From the NCBI GenBank assembly GCA_035772405.1, contig JAYKKM010000193.1, positions 447,501 through 511,500 on the forward strand: a DNA stretch of 64,000 bases. Direction: 5' to 3'. Every line of letters begins with the position of its first letter. Within the stretch, counting starts at the first letter, position 1. This document shows, piece by piece, positions 1-9,979 of this stretch. Source of the stretch: Chrysogorgia sp. JL179-B06 (Eukaryota > Cnidaria > Anthozoa > Scleralcyonacea > Chrysogorgiidae). A model generated the notes under the pieces. The model saw nothing but the letters and a program-made list of their open reading frames with translations, made no database searches and was not told the origin of the DNA. A program made the position numbers and the translations under genes.

Positions 1-251
1 ACAATGTGCCCTACCGGCTATCACCATATGGCTTTATGGTAACTGTGGACTTGGGACCCACTATGTACGGCTACACATTGTTGGATTGCATTGTGGAGTC
101 ACCAGAGTGCTCAAACTGCGAGCAGTGAGCAATATATATATATGATGTCATTATATTGTCACTCGGTAATATGATGATGAGATGAAATGTTCTTGAGTGA
201 GTGAGCTCAAACCGCGTAAGCAGAAAGCATAAATCCCAGACCTCCATCGCT

Positions 252-290
252 TTGACCGTGTAGCTCAATGGTAAGAGCATTGAACTAGTA
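252..290 (+). repeat. tRNA-like fragment (box A half only)
   Basis: A perfect internal promoter box A, TAGCTCAATGG, lies at 261-271 and is followed by a GAGC D-stem partner. No box B follows before the sequence changes character, so this is the 5' half of a tRNA-derived SINE head and not a tRNA gene. Related heads occur at 3.3, 6.1, 9.4, 47.2 and 53.8 kb. Confidence 0.5.
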
Positions 291-1380
291 AACTTTTACG
301 AGTGTTTCTATAACTGTATGGAAACACGGAAAGATGTTTTCTATTTCTTTTATAAAATAACACTGAGGAAATACGTAATAAGACTCTTTTATTAAAATGA
401 TGAAAATTTTCATTCTCCTTACTCACGGTAGACAGCGTCGTCGGCTGCTCAAATGAACATAAACGCACTTAACTGTGAAGAAAAGCATCCGATCTTCTCG
501 TTTTTTTCTTGTTGGCTGTCACAGAACATATTTATCGACATTTTAGCTGTTTGTTAGCAAAGGTTCGTCTTACAGTCCATTTTATAAAAAAGGCGGGGAA
601 AATCCATGTTTACATACAGTTATATAAACATGGCCAATCAGTGCGCACGTTTTCAAAATGTTATTTTATCATTTGCTATATTACATTTAACGACTTTATT
701 ACAGTTTATGTCCTTTCTCGATGCAAACTTGCCTCGCCAACACCGCAAAAGCGCGCGTTATATTTCACCATAAACGTCCTCGTGTTTACCAAATGTAGGC
801 GCTTATTTTACAAAACTAAAGATACTAGTTAAAAAGTTGAACCTCGTGTGGTGATCCTAAGTCCATTTACCTCTTTAAGAAATAAATCGACGTGTCCTTT
901 CTCAAATTCAAAAGCATGCCTTCCGATTGACTGCTCAGCGAATGCCGGAATCGTACTCCATATTACTAGTATCCGGTAGGCAATAGTTTGAAAAATATTC
1001 GCTGTATACTGCTGAGTAATGTATCAAATTGAAGCTTGTAAACAGCAGATTTCGAACGTTTGGCAACAATTATAAAAGCCTTGAGCATATTTTAATGCTG
1101 AACAACAATTGCGAAATTTTAACTTAAGCCCTAACTAGTTCGGATCAGCGGACTATCTCTGATGACCCATGGGGGACCAGCGTCGGTTTGCGCGCGATTT
1201 TCTCGGCTTACTTGTGATGTCGTTTTGATTTCGGAAGTTTCGACCAAGATTTCGGACAAATACGCAAACGAAAAAAAAAGGGGGGGGCTATAGCCCACCC
1301 TAGCCCCCGTGTTCCGCGGCCCCTGTTTATAAACTGCCTCACCAAAACTAAACTCTACCCCTTTGGTCGCGATAAACATC
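291..1380. other. Unassigned AT-rich interval
   Basis: No gene or repeat family is recognised here. A 107-codon open frame on the plus strand (509-832) resembles nothing I know and has no supporting signal. A G/C-rich patch at about 1,270-1,325 (a run of seven G followed by CTATAGCCC) may be the end of an unidentified transposon. It resembles similar G-rich patches at 4,405-4,450 and 59,780-59,880. Confidence 0.4.
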
Positions 1381-1760
1381 AGTTCACAAAAGCATCTTCC
1401 GAAATACTTGATGGTGGTTTAATATCTGAATGGTAAAGTGTGTCAACGCAAATCTTAATAGTTTCTTCAAGTGGAATATTTGTAAACAAACTAACAACAT
1501 CAAACGAGCACATGGTTAGTTCTGAAGAATTATAATCGAGTTATTTTAAATCATTAACAAATGTAAACGAATCTTTCAAAACATGTGAAGAATATTTCTT
1601 CAAAACTGGATTTATTAAAAGAGATAACTTTTTTGCCAGACTATGTTGAGATGACTTTATCAATGATAAAATAGGTCTCAACGGAACATAATCTTTGTGG
1701 ACTTTTGGTAAGCCAAACATGCGGGAAACACGCAAAACCATTTGTATTCGTTTTGGACTC
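1381..1760 (-). pseudogene. Penelope-like element reverse transcriptase fragment (copy B)
   Basis: On the minus strand the translation contains GLPKVHK followed by PLRPI near 1,700. After a stop, near 1,470-1,430, it contains SFDVVSLFTNIPLEET. These are the early reverse transcriptase motifs and motif A typical of Penelope-like elements. The fragment ends before the YVDD motif and has at least one stop, so it is dead. It is joined head to tail to another Penelope fragment (copy A) that ends just upstream on the same strand. The open part is only about 66 codons. Family assignment rests on the motif pair; the exact junction with copy A, between 1,745 and 1,800, is inferred. Confidence 0.75.
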
Positions 1761-1789
1761 TGGCCTGTTGTGTTGGTTGTAACGTGCTA

Positions 1790-2990
1790 TTAACAAATGT
1801 ATCTGGATAGCCGTTGTCCTTCAGAGCATTTACGACATACTGTCTTTCTGATTTTCTTTGGGCCTCAGTTGATGGAATGTTTTTTGCTCGGTCTAGAAGT
1901 GTTCGTACCACAGAACGTTTATGTTGAGTGGGATGGTGTGAGTTAAATTGTAAATACTTGTTAGTGTGTGTTGCCTTTCGATAGATACCAGTATTGATAG
2001 AACCATTGTCATTTCTGGAAACAGTAGTACCAAGAAAAGAAATAGAACCGTTGTTTTCTTCTTCCACGGTGAATTGTTGGATATGCTCATTGATAGAGTT
2101 GAGATGGCGGTGAAAATCAACTACGTTTTTCCGGTGTAAACTTACACTGCTATCATCAACATATCTGAACCACCACTTTAGAGAATGCGGTGTAGTACTT
2201 AAGGCTATTTCTTCCACATGTTCCATGACAATATTCGCAAGAATAGCATGGACATCCAAAAATTTGTTTATAGTACTGTATGTATCTTGCAGGATAAAAT
2301 AATTGTCGTTTAAGACCAATTCTAGAAGTTTCATGATGTTACTAACCGAGAGACTATAGTTCGTTCACCGAGCGTCGGATCGGAATGGAGGCGTTCTTTC
2401 GTTAGTTCCAAAGCTAAATGTACAGGAATGGATGTAAATAAGAATACTACGTCAAACGATACCATGGAGACATTCGTCATTTTCTATCGTATACGACGCC
2501 ACTTTATCGGCAAATTCTTAGCTGTTTTTGACCGTATATTTGTTGTTCTGAAGAGGTGACAGGAGATGGGCTAGGTGCTTCGATATTTGATATGTGGGAC
2601 AGCCTATATGGAACTGGTAATAGGTGTCAGTTGGTTTTGTGTATTTTCGGAAGGCCATAAAAAGTTGCAGGGATGGCGTCGGTACTGTGTAGTTTGTAAT
2701 ACAAACCATTTTCCAATTGCGGTGTGTCCAAGTTGTGGGGTGAAGTTTGGTCTTTGACATAAGGCCCTGGGAACGAGGTTGGGTCTTTGATTGTTTTTAG
2801 AAGTTGATTCAAGGCTTTCTCTGCACTTGAAGTAGGATTTCTGCGTCGATCTGAAATTTTAGAATAAGTGTTTGTATCTTGTATCATGTCCTCGATCTTG
2901 TCGTGATAACCTTGCTGTCCATGACTACCATGGCACGGCCTTTATCTGCCCGAAGGACTGTCAATGTTGGGTCACACGCATACAGGCTGA
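1790..2990 (-). pseudogene. Penelope-like element reverse transcriptase remnant (copy A)
   Basis: Read on the minus strand, the order is: LRADKGRAMVVMD near 2,950-2,900, GLPKIHK near 2,640, a degenerate motif A ([12 protein letters not shown]) near 2,455-2,420, then an open stretch (2,334 down to about 1,780). That stretch carries RYVDDSSVSL, a FLG motif, YRKATHTNKYL and a HK.VVRTLLDRA block. This is the Penelope-like reverse transcriptase core in canonical order. At least two frameshifts or stops separate the blocks (near 2,625 and near 2,335), so no functional protein is possible. The 5' side stops near 2,990 at a short TA repeat. A GIY-YIG domain is not visible downstream of this copy. Confidence 0.85.
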
Positions 2991-3070
2991 AGAAGCTTAT
3001 ATATATATATATAGCTGACTTGTTAAAATATAGTTAATTATTATTATGTTTTAGTATTTCTCCATACAGT

Positions 3071-3104
3071 CTGAAGAAGGTTTTAGTATTTAAACCGAAA
3101 CGTC
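3071..3104 (+). ncRNA. Hammerhead-like core motif (degenerate)
   Basis: CTGAAGA at 3071-3077 is followed by a stem that can pair as GGTTT/AAACC, and then GAAACGTC at 3097-3104. This is the core order of a type I hammerhead ribozyme. The flanks do not pair to form stem I, so activity is unlikely. A polyadenylation-like AATAAA follows at about 3,109. Penelope-like elements are known to carry hammerhead motifs in their terminal repeats, which fits the neighbourhood. Confidence 0.4.
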
Positions 3105-3246
3105 CCCAATAAAGCTTTTAACATCTCAAAGTGTCTATTGTCAGTGTCAACATGCATTTCTTGACTTTCAATTATTATGCCTGACTTGGCTTACAACATT
3201 TTTATATATAATTAATATTAGATAGGATTTAATATAGTCAAATACA

Positions 3247-3370
3247 TATATGGAAAAAGTGACTGCCCCAACCGGGAATCTAACCCTGGTCTCCGAATCA
3301 ACGTTTTGGCGCTCTAACCTTTGAGCTAATGAGACACGGTCAGAACAGTCAGTGATTTCTCCATATACAT
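3247..3370 (-). repeat. tRNA-derived SINE-like element with inverted ends
   Basis: On the minus strand box A (TAGCTCAAAGG, plus coordinates 3318-3328) and box B (GGTTAGATTCC, 3275-3285) are correctly spaced, and a near-complete anticodon arm lies between them. The acceptor stem does not pair well, so this is a tRNA-derived repeat head and not a gene. It sits between inverted copies of ATATGG followed by a GACTG-containing stretch (3,249-3,265 and 3,347-3,367), which is unusual for a SINE. Confidence 0.6.
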
Positions 3371-3539
3371 ATTAAATTCGCCGCATTCACTCGACGCCAA
3401 CAGGCAGACATCGCATCTAACCATAACGTGGAGCAAGGCCTCTCGAGCGCACTTCCCAAAGTAGCGAAGCGATACACAACTTCTTGTATACAGAGGGCTT
3501 TAAGAATAATAATTAATATTAGAGAGGATTTATATAAAA

Positions 3540-3605
3540 ATATATATATTTAGATTTATAGATTAAAATATATAGATTTATATAAAAAAAATAAAATATA
3601 TATAT

Positions 3606-3676
<71 letters not shown>

Positions 3677-3690
3677 TATATAAATAATAT
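3540..3690. repeat. AT microsatellite
   Basis: The stretch is almost pure A/T, with an uninterrupted TA dinucleotide run from about 3,609 to 3,668 flanked by degenerate TATAAA-type units. Confidence 0.9.
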
Positions 3691-3699
3691 GAAATTATA

Positions 3700-4610
3700 T
3701 AAAAACTAGACTTTCGTTCCCCTTTAACTAATCTTGAATTTTCTTTTTAAACTTGGATTGGTTTAGTTCCTCATCATGAAAGACCGTGCAATACGTTGGC
3801 TTGGAATCCAGTCAATTCAAACTGGGTAAGCTGTTAGTTAGTTAGTATATAATATAGGCTGACATTAGAGGTTAATGCTAAAAAAAAAATTGTACCCCAG
3901 TACAACATGACCGCTCTATTATTATATTTTTACTTATCTCTGTCCGTTTGATTTCCTAGCTGGCCGCAGGTCTTGAGAGAGCTCGAAATGATGTTTCTTT
4001 CTTTGTGTGGGATATTACTTCCAAAACGAGTGAGTTGTCATTGATATAAGAAAACCTATTAATGTGCCTATCATGGATTTGGGATTTTACATATTCGTAA
4101 TCTTTGTGTTCTACCAAGAAGAAATGTAATATATCTTGTCGTTCAAAAATTTCATCTTCATGCCTTTCCCCCATGATAAAGTTGATTTACTATTCACAGG
4201 AAATGTCTTCAAAGCAGGCACACGCAAAGACATTGCACGCTGATTCTACAGTGAAATATAAAGGAAGTTTGGCTCTGAACTTTAAACAGACCAGTTTAGA
4301 CAAAATTCGCTCAATTCGCAAACTTTCTTTGAATATTACTGTTGAATCACTGTGTGTCCCTGCTTTGACGTTATTTCATGTAAATAGTAAACCGAGGCGT
4401 AGGAAACGGGGGGCTGGGGGCAAATTTTAAATGCGGGGCTGAGCCCCCAAAAATCAGAACAAGCGTTGCTAAATTTAATGTTTTTTCCCCAATTGTATTA
4501 GTGCAAGCTACAGTAGGAAAGTCTACGCGACATTCCACAAATGGTGTAGCATGAAGTGTTAGCATTTTGATCTCTGTATACCAAGATTTCATCGCGAAAC
4601 GTATGAAAAG
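3700..4610. other. Unassigned interval
   Basis: Short open frames on both strands (for example 4,104-4,430 plus) have no recognisable domain. A GC-rich patch at 4,393-4,450 contains GGGGGGCTGGGGG and GGGGCTGAGCCCC, probably part of an unidentified mobile element. Nothing else can be supported. Confidence 0.35.
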
Positions 4611-4611
4611 A

Positions 4612-4862
4612 TAACTTTCTCAATCGCTGCCCCCTGTGGAACAAACTACCAGATGAAAAAGGAATTTAAACTGTCTTAACACTTTTAAATCTAGACTTAA
4701 ACTTATCTTTTTAAACTTTTTAAAATTTAGTTAAACTTGATGTTGCAGGTTTTTAGTATTTTGTAAATGCAGTGTTTGTGAATTTTTGGTATATTATGAT
4801 AACAGCGCCTCTGAACATTTTATGCATGGTTTTAGGCGCTATATAAATCTATTATTATTTTT
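4612..4862 (+). pseudogene. 3' end of a CR1/L2-type LINE
   Basis: The start encodes the characteristic C-terminal LWNKLPDE motif of non-LTR reverse transcriptases, followed quickly by stops. The 3' untranslated part ends in GGCGCTATATAAATCTA and then an ATT trinucleotide tract, a common LINE tail form. The rest of the element is absent (5' truncation). The tail is interrupted immediately by an R4/Dong-like LINE in the opposite orientation. Confidence 0.6.
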
Positions 4863-5950
4863 ATATGCTTCTCAATAGCCTATTCATGGCGGCCAATAGC
4901 TCTTACTGGATTTACATACAGTAGTAGCTCCTCCTATCAAAATTTGCTAAGATTAAAAAAATATATCAATCCTCTTGGACCACTTTGCTCAGTACTTTAC
5001 GCAGCAGTGTCTCACTTTCCATCATAGTACTGTCTTCTGCATGGTTCTCACTACCCATTGAGCTTCCTTCTCATGTCGTATCAACTTCTCGATTTGTTGT
5101 TGCAATTTGTTGATACAACCTCCCATACATCCTATTATTAGTAGTATTACCTCTACCTGGAATCCCGGTCGCTTCTCTCTCGTTTCAAACGCTAGCTGCT
5201 GATACCTGCACTTGTTTAATTTTTCCCGATGTTTTGCTTCGATATTTTGCTCCTGAGGATACGCCATATCTACCAGCCAGATACAGTAGGTTTCCCATCG
5301 CTGTCCTCCAGTGTGAGGTTTGGCCTCCTGGCTTTACTATATTTCCTCAGTTTATATTCAAAATCCCACACCAACTTAAACTTTCCATCCTCCATTACAC
5401 GCCCTTTCATCCATCGCTGTTGGCACCACAGTGTTCCCTCCTCTATAATTCCATGTTGCTTACTCATTGCACCGCTAGTACCATCAATGCGTTGTTATGT
5501 CTCCTCATATATTCTGTCCCTGCTAATGCTGTACATCCTGCCAAGAGATGTTGGACAGTCTCGTCGTATTGTTCACATAATCTACACAGTATCGATTCCA
5601 CATTCAGTCCTTTCATCCTTTTCCATTTCCTTGCTTCCATCATCTGCTATCGCTGCTGTCTTTCTAGGGTCGAGATTGCATTTATGGCATTCACTACACT
5701 CCATCTCCTGCATGGTTCTTATAGACATTGCTTTGCATTTCCTTCATATACTAAGCTTTTTTTGTTGTTTACCATTCCTTTCTTCAGTCCTTCCTTCAGC
5801 TTCCTCCAGCAAGTTTCCAAGTCATTCTCTCTTCATTGGTCATAATTCCTTTTTTATTAAAGGTTACTTCATTCCACATTTCGCTAACGTCTGTTCTGCT
5901 TCACGTTTCACTGAGCAATATTCACTATCGTATTATCTCCTCCATGCTAC
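4863..5950 (-). pseudogene. R4/Dong-like LINE with zinc knuckle and restriction-like endonuclease, 5'-truncated (copy 1)
   Basis: On the minus strand the product contains a CX2CX8HX4C zinc knuckle (plus coordinates about 5,532-5,586). It then has a run including MEDGKFKLVWDFEYKLRK (about 5,410-5,350) and RRPNLTLED, and then MAYPQEQNIE...KYQQLAFETREKRPGFQVE. This is the layout of the C-terminal half of LINEs that encode a PD-(D/E)XK restriction-like endonuclease (R2/R4/NeSL group). The catalytic PD is PN here. The reverse transcriptase domain is missing, and frameshifts and stops break the frame. The 3' untranslated region (GGAGCTACTACTG, ATTGGCCGCC) matches a second copy at 52.4 kb. Both sides show ATT/TAA tracts (4,849-4,862 and 5,951-5,965), suggesting insertion into a TAA microsatellite. 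Dong of Bombyx has that target. Confidence 0.75.
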
Positions 5951-5966
5951 CTCAATTATTATTATA

Positions 5967-6075
5967 TATAATATTTATCATGGCGTAATAATTGTAATTT
6001 GTTAGGAAACAGGACCCCCATTGATACCCGTGTTAGCATTGAAGGGGCTATCCTCATGTATAAATATTATTGTAA
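5967..6075 (+). repeat. LINE 3'-tail-like sequence
   Basis: AGGACCCCCATTGATA followed by GGGGCTATCCTCATGTATAA resembles the tail at 9,285-9,350 (AGGACCCACGTTGATA, then ATCCTGTATATT). I read both as 3' untranslated ends of related LINEs. There is no coding part here. Confidence 0.35.
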
Positions 6076-6082
6076 TATTTAT

Positions 6083-6140
6083 AGTAGCTCAATCGTTAGT
6101 GTCTCAGCGGCAATCAGAAGGTTACAGGTTCGATTCCTAT
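6083..6140 (+). repeat. tRNA-like element
   Basis: Box A TAGCTCAATCG (6085-6095) and a perfect box B GGTTCGATTCC (6127-6137) are present at nearly normal spacing. The acceptor stem does not close. The middle part (GGCAATCAGA) is shared with the minus-strand element at 47.2 kb, so the two belong to one tRNA-derived repeat family. Confidence 0.55.
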
Positions 6141-6208
6141 AATTTTAATAAAATAATAAACATACCGTACATGCAATTTCAAAATTTGTACTGACACATA
6201 CTATTCTG

Positions 6209-6660
6209 CAGTTATGGTATATATAATGGTAAAGTATGGTATATATAATGGTATATATAATGGTAAACTTCATCAAATGATGTGTCAAAATTATATCCTT
6301 TGAAAATTCTAAATATTCAAAACATTGCACATTTTCAAATTTTTCCTACTTCATATTTACACCACAATTGTGGTTGTTCAAAGGCTTTCCAATGGGCAAC
6401 GGTATATAGTACAACTCTCTCCGTTAAGTATTTCAAAACTTGTCAAAATATTTCTGTGCAATATACAAAAATTATATTTTTTTGAAAATTCTAAACATTT
6501 AAAACATAACACACTTACAAATTTTTAAATTGTTCGATGATAGCTTCAAACTTGCACTAGAATTGTGATTTTTCAATGGCTTTGTAATGGTATATAGCAT
6601 AAATCACTCCGTTAAGTATTTCAAAATGTGTCTAAAAATTTCTGAGCAATATATACAGTA
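6209..6660. repeat. Two-copy tandem repeat, about 182 bp unit
   Basis: Blocks starting TGAAAATTCTAAA at 6301 and 6483 are followed by matching segments: CAAATTTTT, then AATTGTG, TCAA.GGCTTT, GGTATATAG and CTCCGTTAAGTATTTCAAAA. The copies have diverged clearly. The left edge also holds short repeats of TATGGTATATATAATGG. Confidence 0.75.
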
Positions 6661-6676
6661 CAACTTGTTGGTTGTT

Positions 6677-6888
6677 TTATTGAAGAGTACTATAAAAATG
6701 TTGTTCTGCATACTGTTTAGGCATTAGGCAGTGTAGAAATATAGATCTCTTAAAGGTTTGTGTACTGTCGAAATAGTGTGTAAGAAGTCTATTCAACGTT
6801 TCGAGCGAAAGCCCTTCGTCACTCAAGTCAGAATTAATAAACGATAAAGTGAATGGGCCTTCGGTCAACACAGATTCACGAAAAACCT
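6677..6888 (-). repeat. Penelope-like 3' region carrying a hammerhead-like motif
   Basis: The segment shares the phrase CCGAAATAG.GTGTAAG and the motif CGAAGGGC..TTCGCTC (minus strand) with sequences at 12.0 kb and 55.6 kb. At 12.0 kb the same sequence lies downstream of a recognisable Penelope GIY-YIG end, so I infer a Penelope-like 3' end here too. The 74-codon minus frame across it is not a known domain. Confidence 0.45.
6795..6822 (-). ncRNA. Hammerhead-like core motif
   Basis: On the minus strand TGACGA is followed by a 4-bp stem with a TTTC loop (GGGC/GCTC, one G-U pair) and then GAAACGTT. Stem I does not pair and the first core C is missing, so this is a decayed relic. Confidence 0.4.
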
Positions 6889-6983
6889 GCGAACCTGTCA
6901 ACAGTTTCGCACGAAATCAGCTGATACATTAATTTTTGTTAACGCATCAGCTGATTTCGTGACGAACTTATTGACAGGCTCGC
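6889..6983. repeat. Imperfect palindrome followed by poly-T
   Basis: Arms of about 38 bp (6,889-6,926 and 6,946-6,983) share GCGA(A/G)CCTGTCAA and CACGAAATCAGCTGAT. An 18-T run follows directly. It probably marks the end of a small mobile element. Confidence 0.7.
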
Positions 6984-7022
6984 TTTTTTTTTTTTTTTTT
7001 TCTCCAGCCAAAATATAAAATG

Positions 7023-7430
7023 TTCCGACCACGATATCTTTTGAAGTACAGTACTAACTCTAAGAACTCATTCTACATATTTAATGAAAGCTTGATTAAC
7101 CGCCTCTGACATACCTACAAACTTTTTTTGTAACTGATTGCTAATAGCTTTAAAAAAGCGAAAACGACGCTTGGATTGGATTCACGAACTCCGATATAAA
7201 TATATTAGATATTCCGACGACGATATATTTTGAACTACTAACTCTATAACAACTCATGCTATACAAAAAATGAAAGCCTGAATAACATAGTCGGACATAT
7301 TTGCAAAACTATCTTTGTAACTGATTACTAACAGCTTTAAAAAAGCGAAAACGGGTTTACCTGTTGACGCCATATAAAATTTGCGAACTTGACATCTTCC
7401 GACGACGATATATTTTGAACACTGCATTTT
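7023..7430. repeat. Tandem repeat, about 187 bp unit
   Basis: TTCCGACNACGATAT starts at 7023, 7212 and 7397, giving spacings of 189 and 185 bp. Internal landmarks such as GTAACTGATTNCTAA and AGCTTTAAAAAAGCGAAAACG recur in register. There are two full copies and a partial third. Confidence 0.85.
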
Positions 7431-8041
7431 ACGAACTTTTTGAACACAAATCTTCATTCAATGTTTAAGGTGGCTCCCTATAGTTATTTTAACGGGCGAT
7501 TGGCAACTAAACATGGCATCTCGGCTGTTCGTGGCTCTCGCGTATGGTGTTCAAGCAAGTCAAACATTTGTTTTCATATTTATGCGGGCGTCTTTTTTAT
7601 CGAGCAGACTTTGTAAAGGGAAAAATATTAAGTAAGAAAAATATATTGAGTCACAACTCAGAATATGGTATTCTTGCAAAACATAAAAAAAGTTTCAAAG
7701 TACATGTACATGTATTTGACATATTTGAGGACTATCAATGCCAAATATTTAGCACCTGTGTTATGGTTTGTATTAAATCTCTCACATCAAACGTTACATC
7801 AAAGCTTAATGTCCACAACAGGTCCCAATGAACTATATGAAAATGAGTTTAATATCACAAAAACATGGCAGCACTGCAATGAATTCATGAAGTTATTTAC
7901 CAAATTCGAGAGGAAATGACCGCCAAATTAACTACCGCTAGCCAATGACCACATCGACACAGATTATTTAAACAAACGTGTTTCAAAAATTCCGAGTTCG
8001 ATATAACAGCACATCCAAAGAGAACCAGGAGTGTTGAGAAA

Positions 8042-8536
8042 GTGGGAAACGAAACATCACAACAATCGACTTCCGTAAATTACCACGCGTTTCATGTATT
8101 GTCTCGCGACAACTACTGCACATGCGTAGATAGCGATCTTCCACAATTGAAATTCTATCACGCCAGCAGACCTTTTATACGGCCGCGCCGACTTTTGCAG
8201 GACGTTTTTGTGAATTCCGTACGGTCAAATGTTTTTAAACTTTGCGAAGTAAACAAACAATTGAAAGTGCTTATAACAACATGTTTAATTGCTGCCGTAG
8301 GCAGCACACTAATCTTGACTTGGGTTGCTGTGTCTCGTGCCCAGACCTCTTCGCGGAACTATGTAAAGTCAATCGACCTTAAATTACGATCATGGATGTT
8401 TGTCCACAGATTTATGACGTTTTATGACGTAACTCGTAGATGTTCGTATAATCGCCGGATGCGGAAACTATCCGAATCAAATGTTCGGATAGAACTCGCC
8501 AACGGCATGCATGCAAACAAAATAAAATCTCTTTAG
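8042..8536 (+). CDS. Unrecognised 164-codon open frame with one hydrophobic segment
   Basis: This is the longest open frame in the window not explained by a transposon family. It starts with GTG. The first ATG in frame comes only about 117 codons in, after the hydrophobic part, so as a single-exon gene it is weak; it could be an exon or chance. Residues of about 76-95 (VLITTCLIAAVGSTLILTWV) would form a membrane segment. Cysteines and basic residues surround it. No family is recognised. The neighbours are repeats on both sides, and no splice signals stand out. I regard chance or a decayed transposon as more likely than a gene. Confidence 0.15.
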   Translation: MGNETSQQSTSVNYHAFHVLSRDNYCTCVDSDLPQLKFYHASRPFIRPRRLLQDVFVNSVRSNVFKLCEVNKQLKVLITTCLIAAVGSTLILTWVAVSRAQTSSRNYVKSIDLKLRSWMFVHRFMTFYDVTRRCSYNRRMRKLSESNVRIELANGMHANKIKSL

Positions 8537-9000
8537 CTACTAGCGCCACGATATTTTGTGAAGAGCCTCGTTTGTCAATCATCATATAACGTGTTCTGCT
8601 TTACTGATGAACTTCTGGCAGTTGTTAGTTTATCGACTGTTATAATGTCAACTTTTTGTGTTCATATTTAACTGCATTTTTATGCAAGCCTTGTACAGAG
8701 AACTATGTTATACAACTAGTTTATCTTTATGTTCATCTGCATTTTTATGTAACTGTTGAACTTACATGTGTTGACTTCAATATTAACTGTTCAACTTACA
8801 TCTGATTCTGTTGACTTACATCTGTTGACTTCAATAAGCCCGCCACGTATTTGTGCTATTTTGCACAATATCACAACTGCCTTGAATTTTGAGGCAGCAC
8901 TTTCCTTGCGATAGTAACTTCTAGTTTTTAATTTTATAAAGCCATGCTCTTAAAAAACAACACACATCAAGATCTAAAAAAACTGCATTTGAAATTACTG
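8537..9000. other. Unassigned interval
   Basis: Contains short degenerate repeats of a phrase such as ACTGTT(C/G)AACTTACATCTG and GTTGACTTCAATA (8,755-8,840). No gene is recognised. Confidence 0.4.
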
Positions 9001-9383
9001 AAATTGTTTGAAATTGTTCCGAAACAATGGTTATCAACTGGAACTACCAAAAATTAGATTAGAATATAGTAGAGGATCCTTTTACTATAGGGGAACAAAG
9101 CTCTATAATGACTTACCTTTGCACATACGTAAAACTGATAATTATGATTCTTTTAACAACTTTTTGATGGACAATGTTTAACATTGTATATTTATATATT
9201 TTTAAACCAACATTTTTTTTAAATTTAGTGTTATTAATGTTATTATAAATTTTTAAATATTATTTATGGACTTTTACCAGCAGGACCCACGTTGATAACA
9301 GTTTCGTTTTGTATATTACATAATCTATCTGAAGTGATAATCCTGTATATTCGTCCACTAAAAAACAATAATAAAATCAAAGA
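9001..9383 (+). pseudogene. LINE C-terminus and 3' tail
   Basis: A plus-strand frame near 9,045-9,180 reads SFYYRGTKLYNDLPLHIRK and ends soon after. This is the (L/Y)(W/Y)N.LP..IR signature at the C-terminal end of CR1/L2/RTE-type LINE polyproteins. The 3' untranslated part has AGGACCCACGTTGATA and ends in an A/T-rich AATAATAAAA tail. Everything upstream is absent. Confidence 0.6.
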
Positions 9384-9414
9384 CATTGGGTTCGATTCCC
9401 GATTGGGGCAGTCA
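9384..9414 (+). repeat. tRNA-like box B fragment fused to a LINE tail
   Basis: GGGTTCGATTCCC (box B) and GGGGCAGTCA follow directly after the LINE tail. The same phrase ends the tRNA-like part of the 3.3 kb element. The downstream AAATCCTCTCT is also shared, so this is a 5'-truncated copy of that SINE family. Confidence 0.55.
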
Positions 9415-9744
9415 GATCAATTTTAAAATATTCTGAATTACCTAAATCCTCTCTCCGCTAAATAACAGTAAATGCATTACGATATCGTTACCAACCTCGT
9501 TTTGGAGCCATTGTTTCGTGAACATTGAAGCAAATTTGACAAGCATCTATTCATCAACAAAAATCCTAATTCTGTGGTCGAGGCTATTGCAGATTACTTG
9601 AAAGGATTTTGAAGCGATTCGATTTTTTCAAAATGGTTCTTTTTAAGATTAAATCCCGGTGTGATTTTTTTTGTTTCAGACGTTGGTTTCTCATCTGGAT
9701 CTCTGGAAAGAACGAGGTAACAATTATTTTATTGAGTTATAACA
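9415..9744. other. Unassigned interval
   Basis: No motif, repeat or coding signal that I can support. A plus-strand open frame starting at 9,609 runs into the foldback element and has no domain. Confidence 0.35.
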
Positions 9745-9910
9745 AAAACGAGCGGGAAAATGGAACGAATTACGACCACAAAGGCTCCTTGGATCCTTTG
9801 CAGGGACATAATTTCAAGATGGCCACCAGCGAGTGTTTACCAGTGAGCTCTATATATAACTGCGGGACTATGTTCTGGCAAAAAGTGAAGGACACGAAGA
9901 CCGATTTTAT

Positions 9911-9979
9911 ACGTCAGTCTCAGTCTCCTACGCGGTCATGTACGTCAGTCTCAGTCTCCTACGCGTTCGTGTACGTCAG
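9911..9979. repeat. 31-bp tandem repeat inside the foldback left arm
   Basis: ACGTCAGTCTCAGTCTCCTA starts at 9911 and 9942, and ACGTCAG recurs at 9973. The right arm has only a single equivalent (CCCCTACGCGG), so the amplification is specific to the left arm. Confidence 0.85.

Noticed and set aside
3071..3104. Active hammerhead ribozyme at this site
   Set aside because: Stem I flanks (ACAGT and CCCAAT) do not pair; only a relic is supported.
5229..6005. Long plus-strand open frames (up to 258 codons)
   Set aside because: They are antisense to the R4/Dong-like LINE whose zinc knuckle and endonuclease blocks read on the minus strand.
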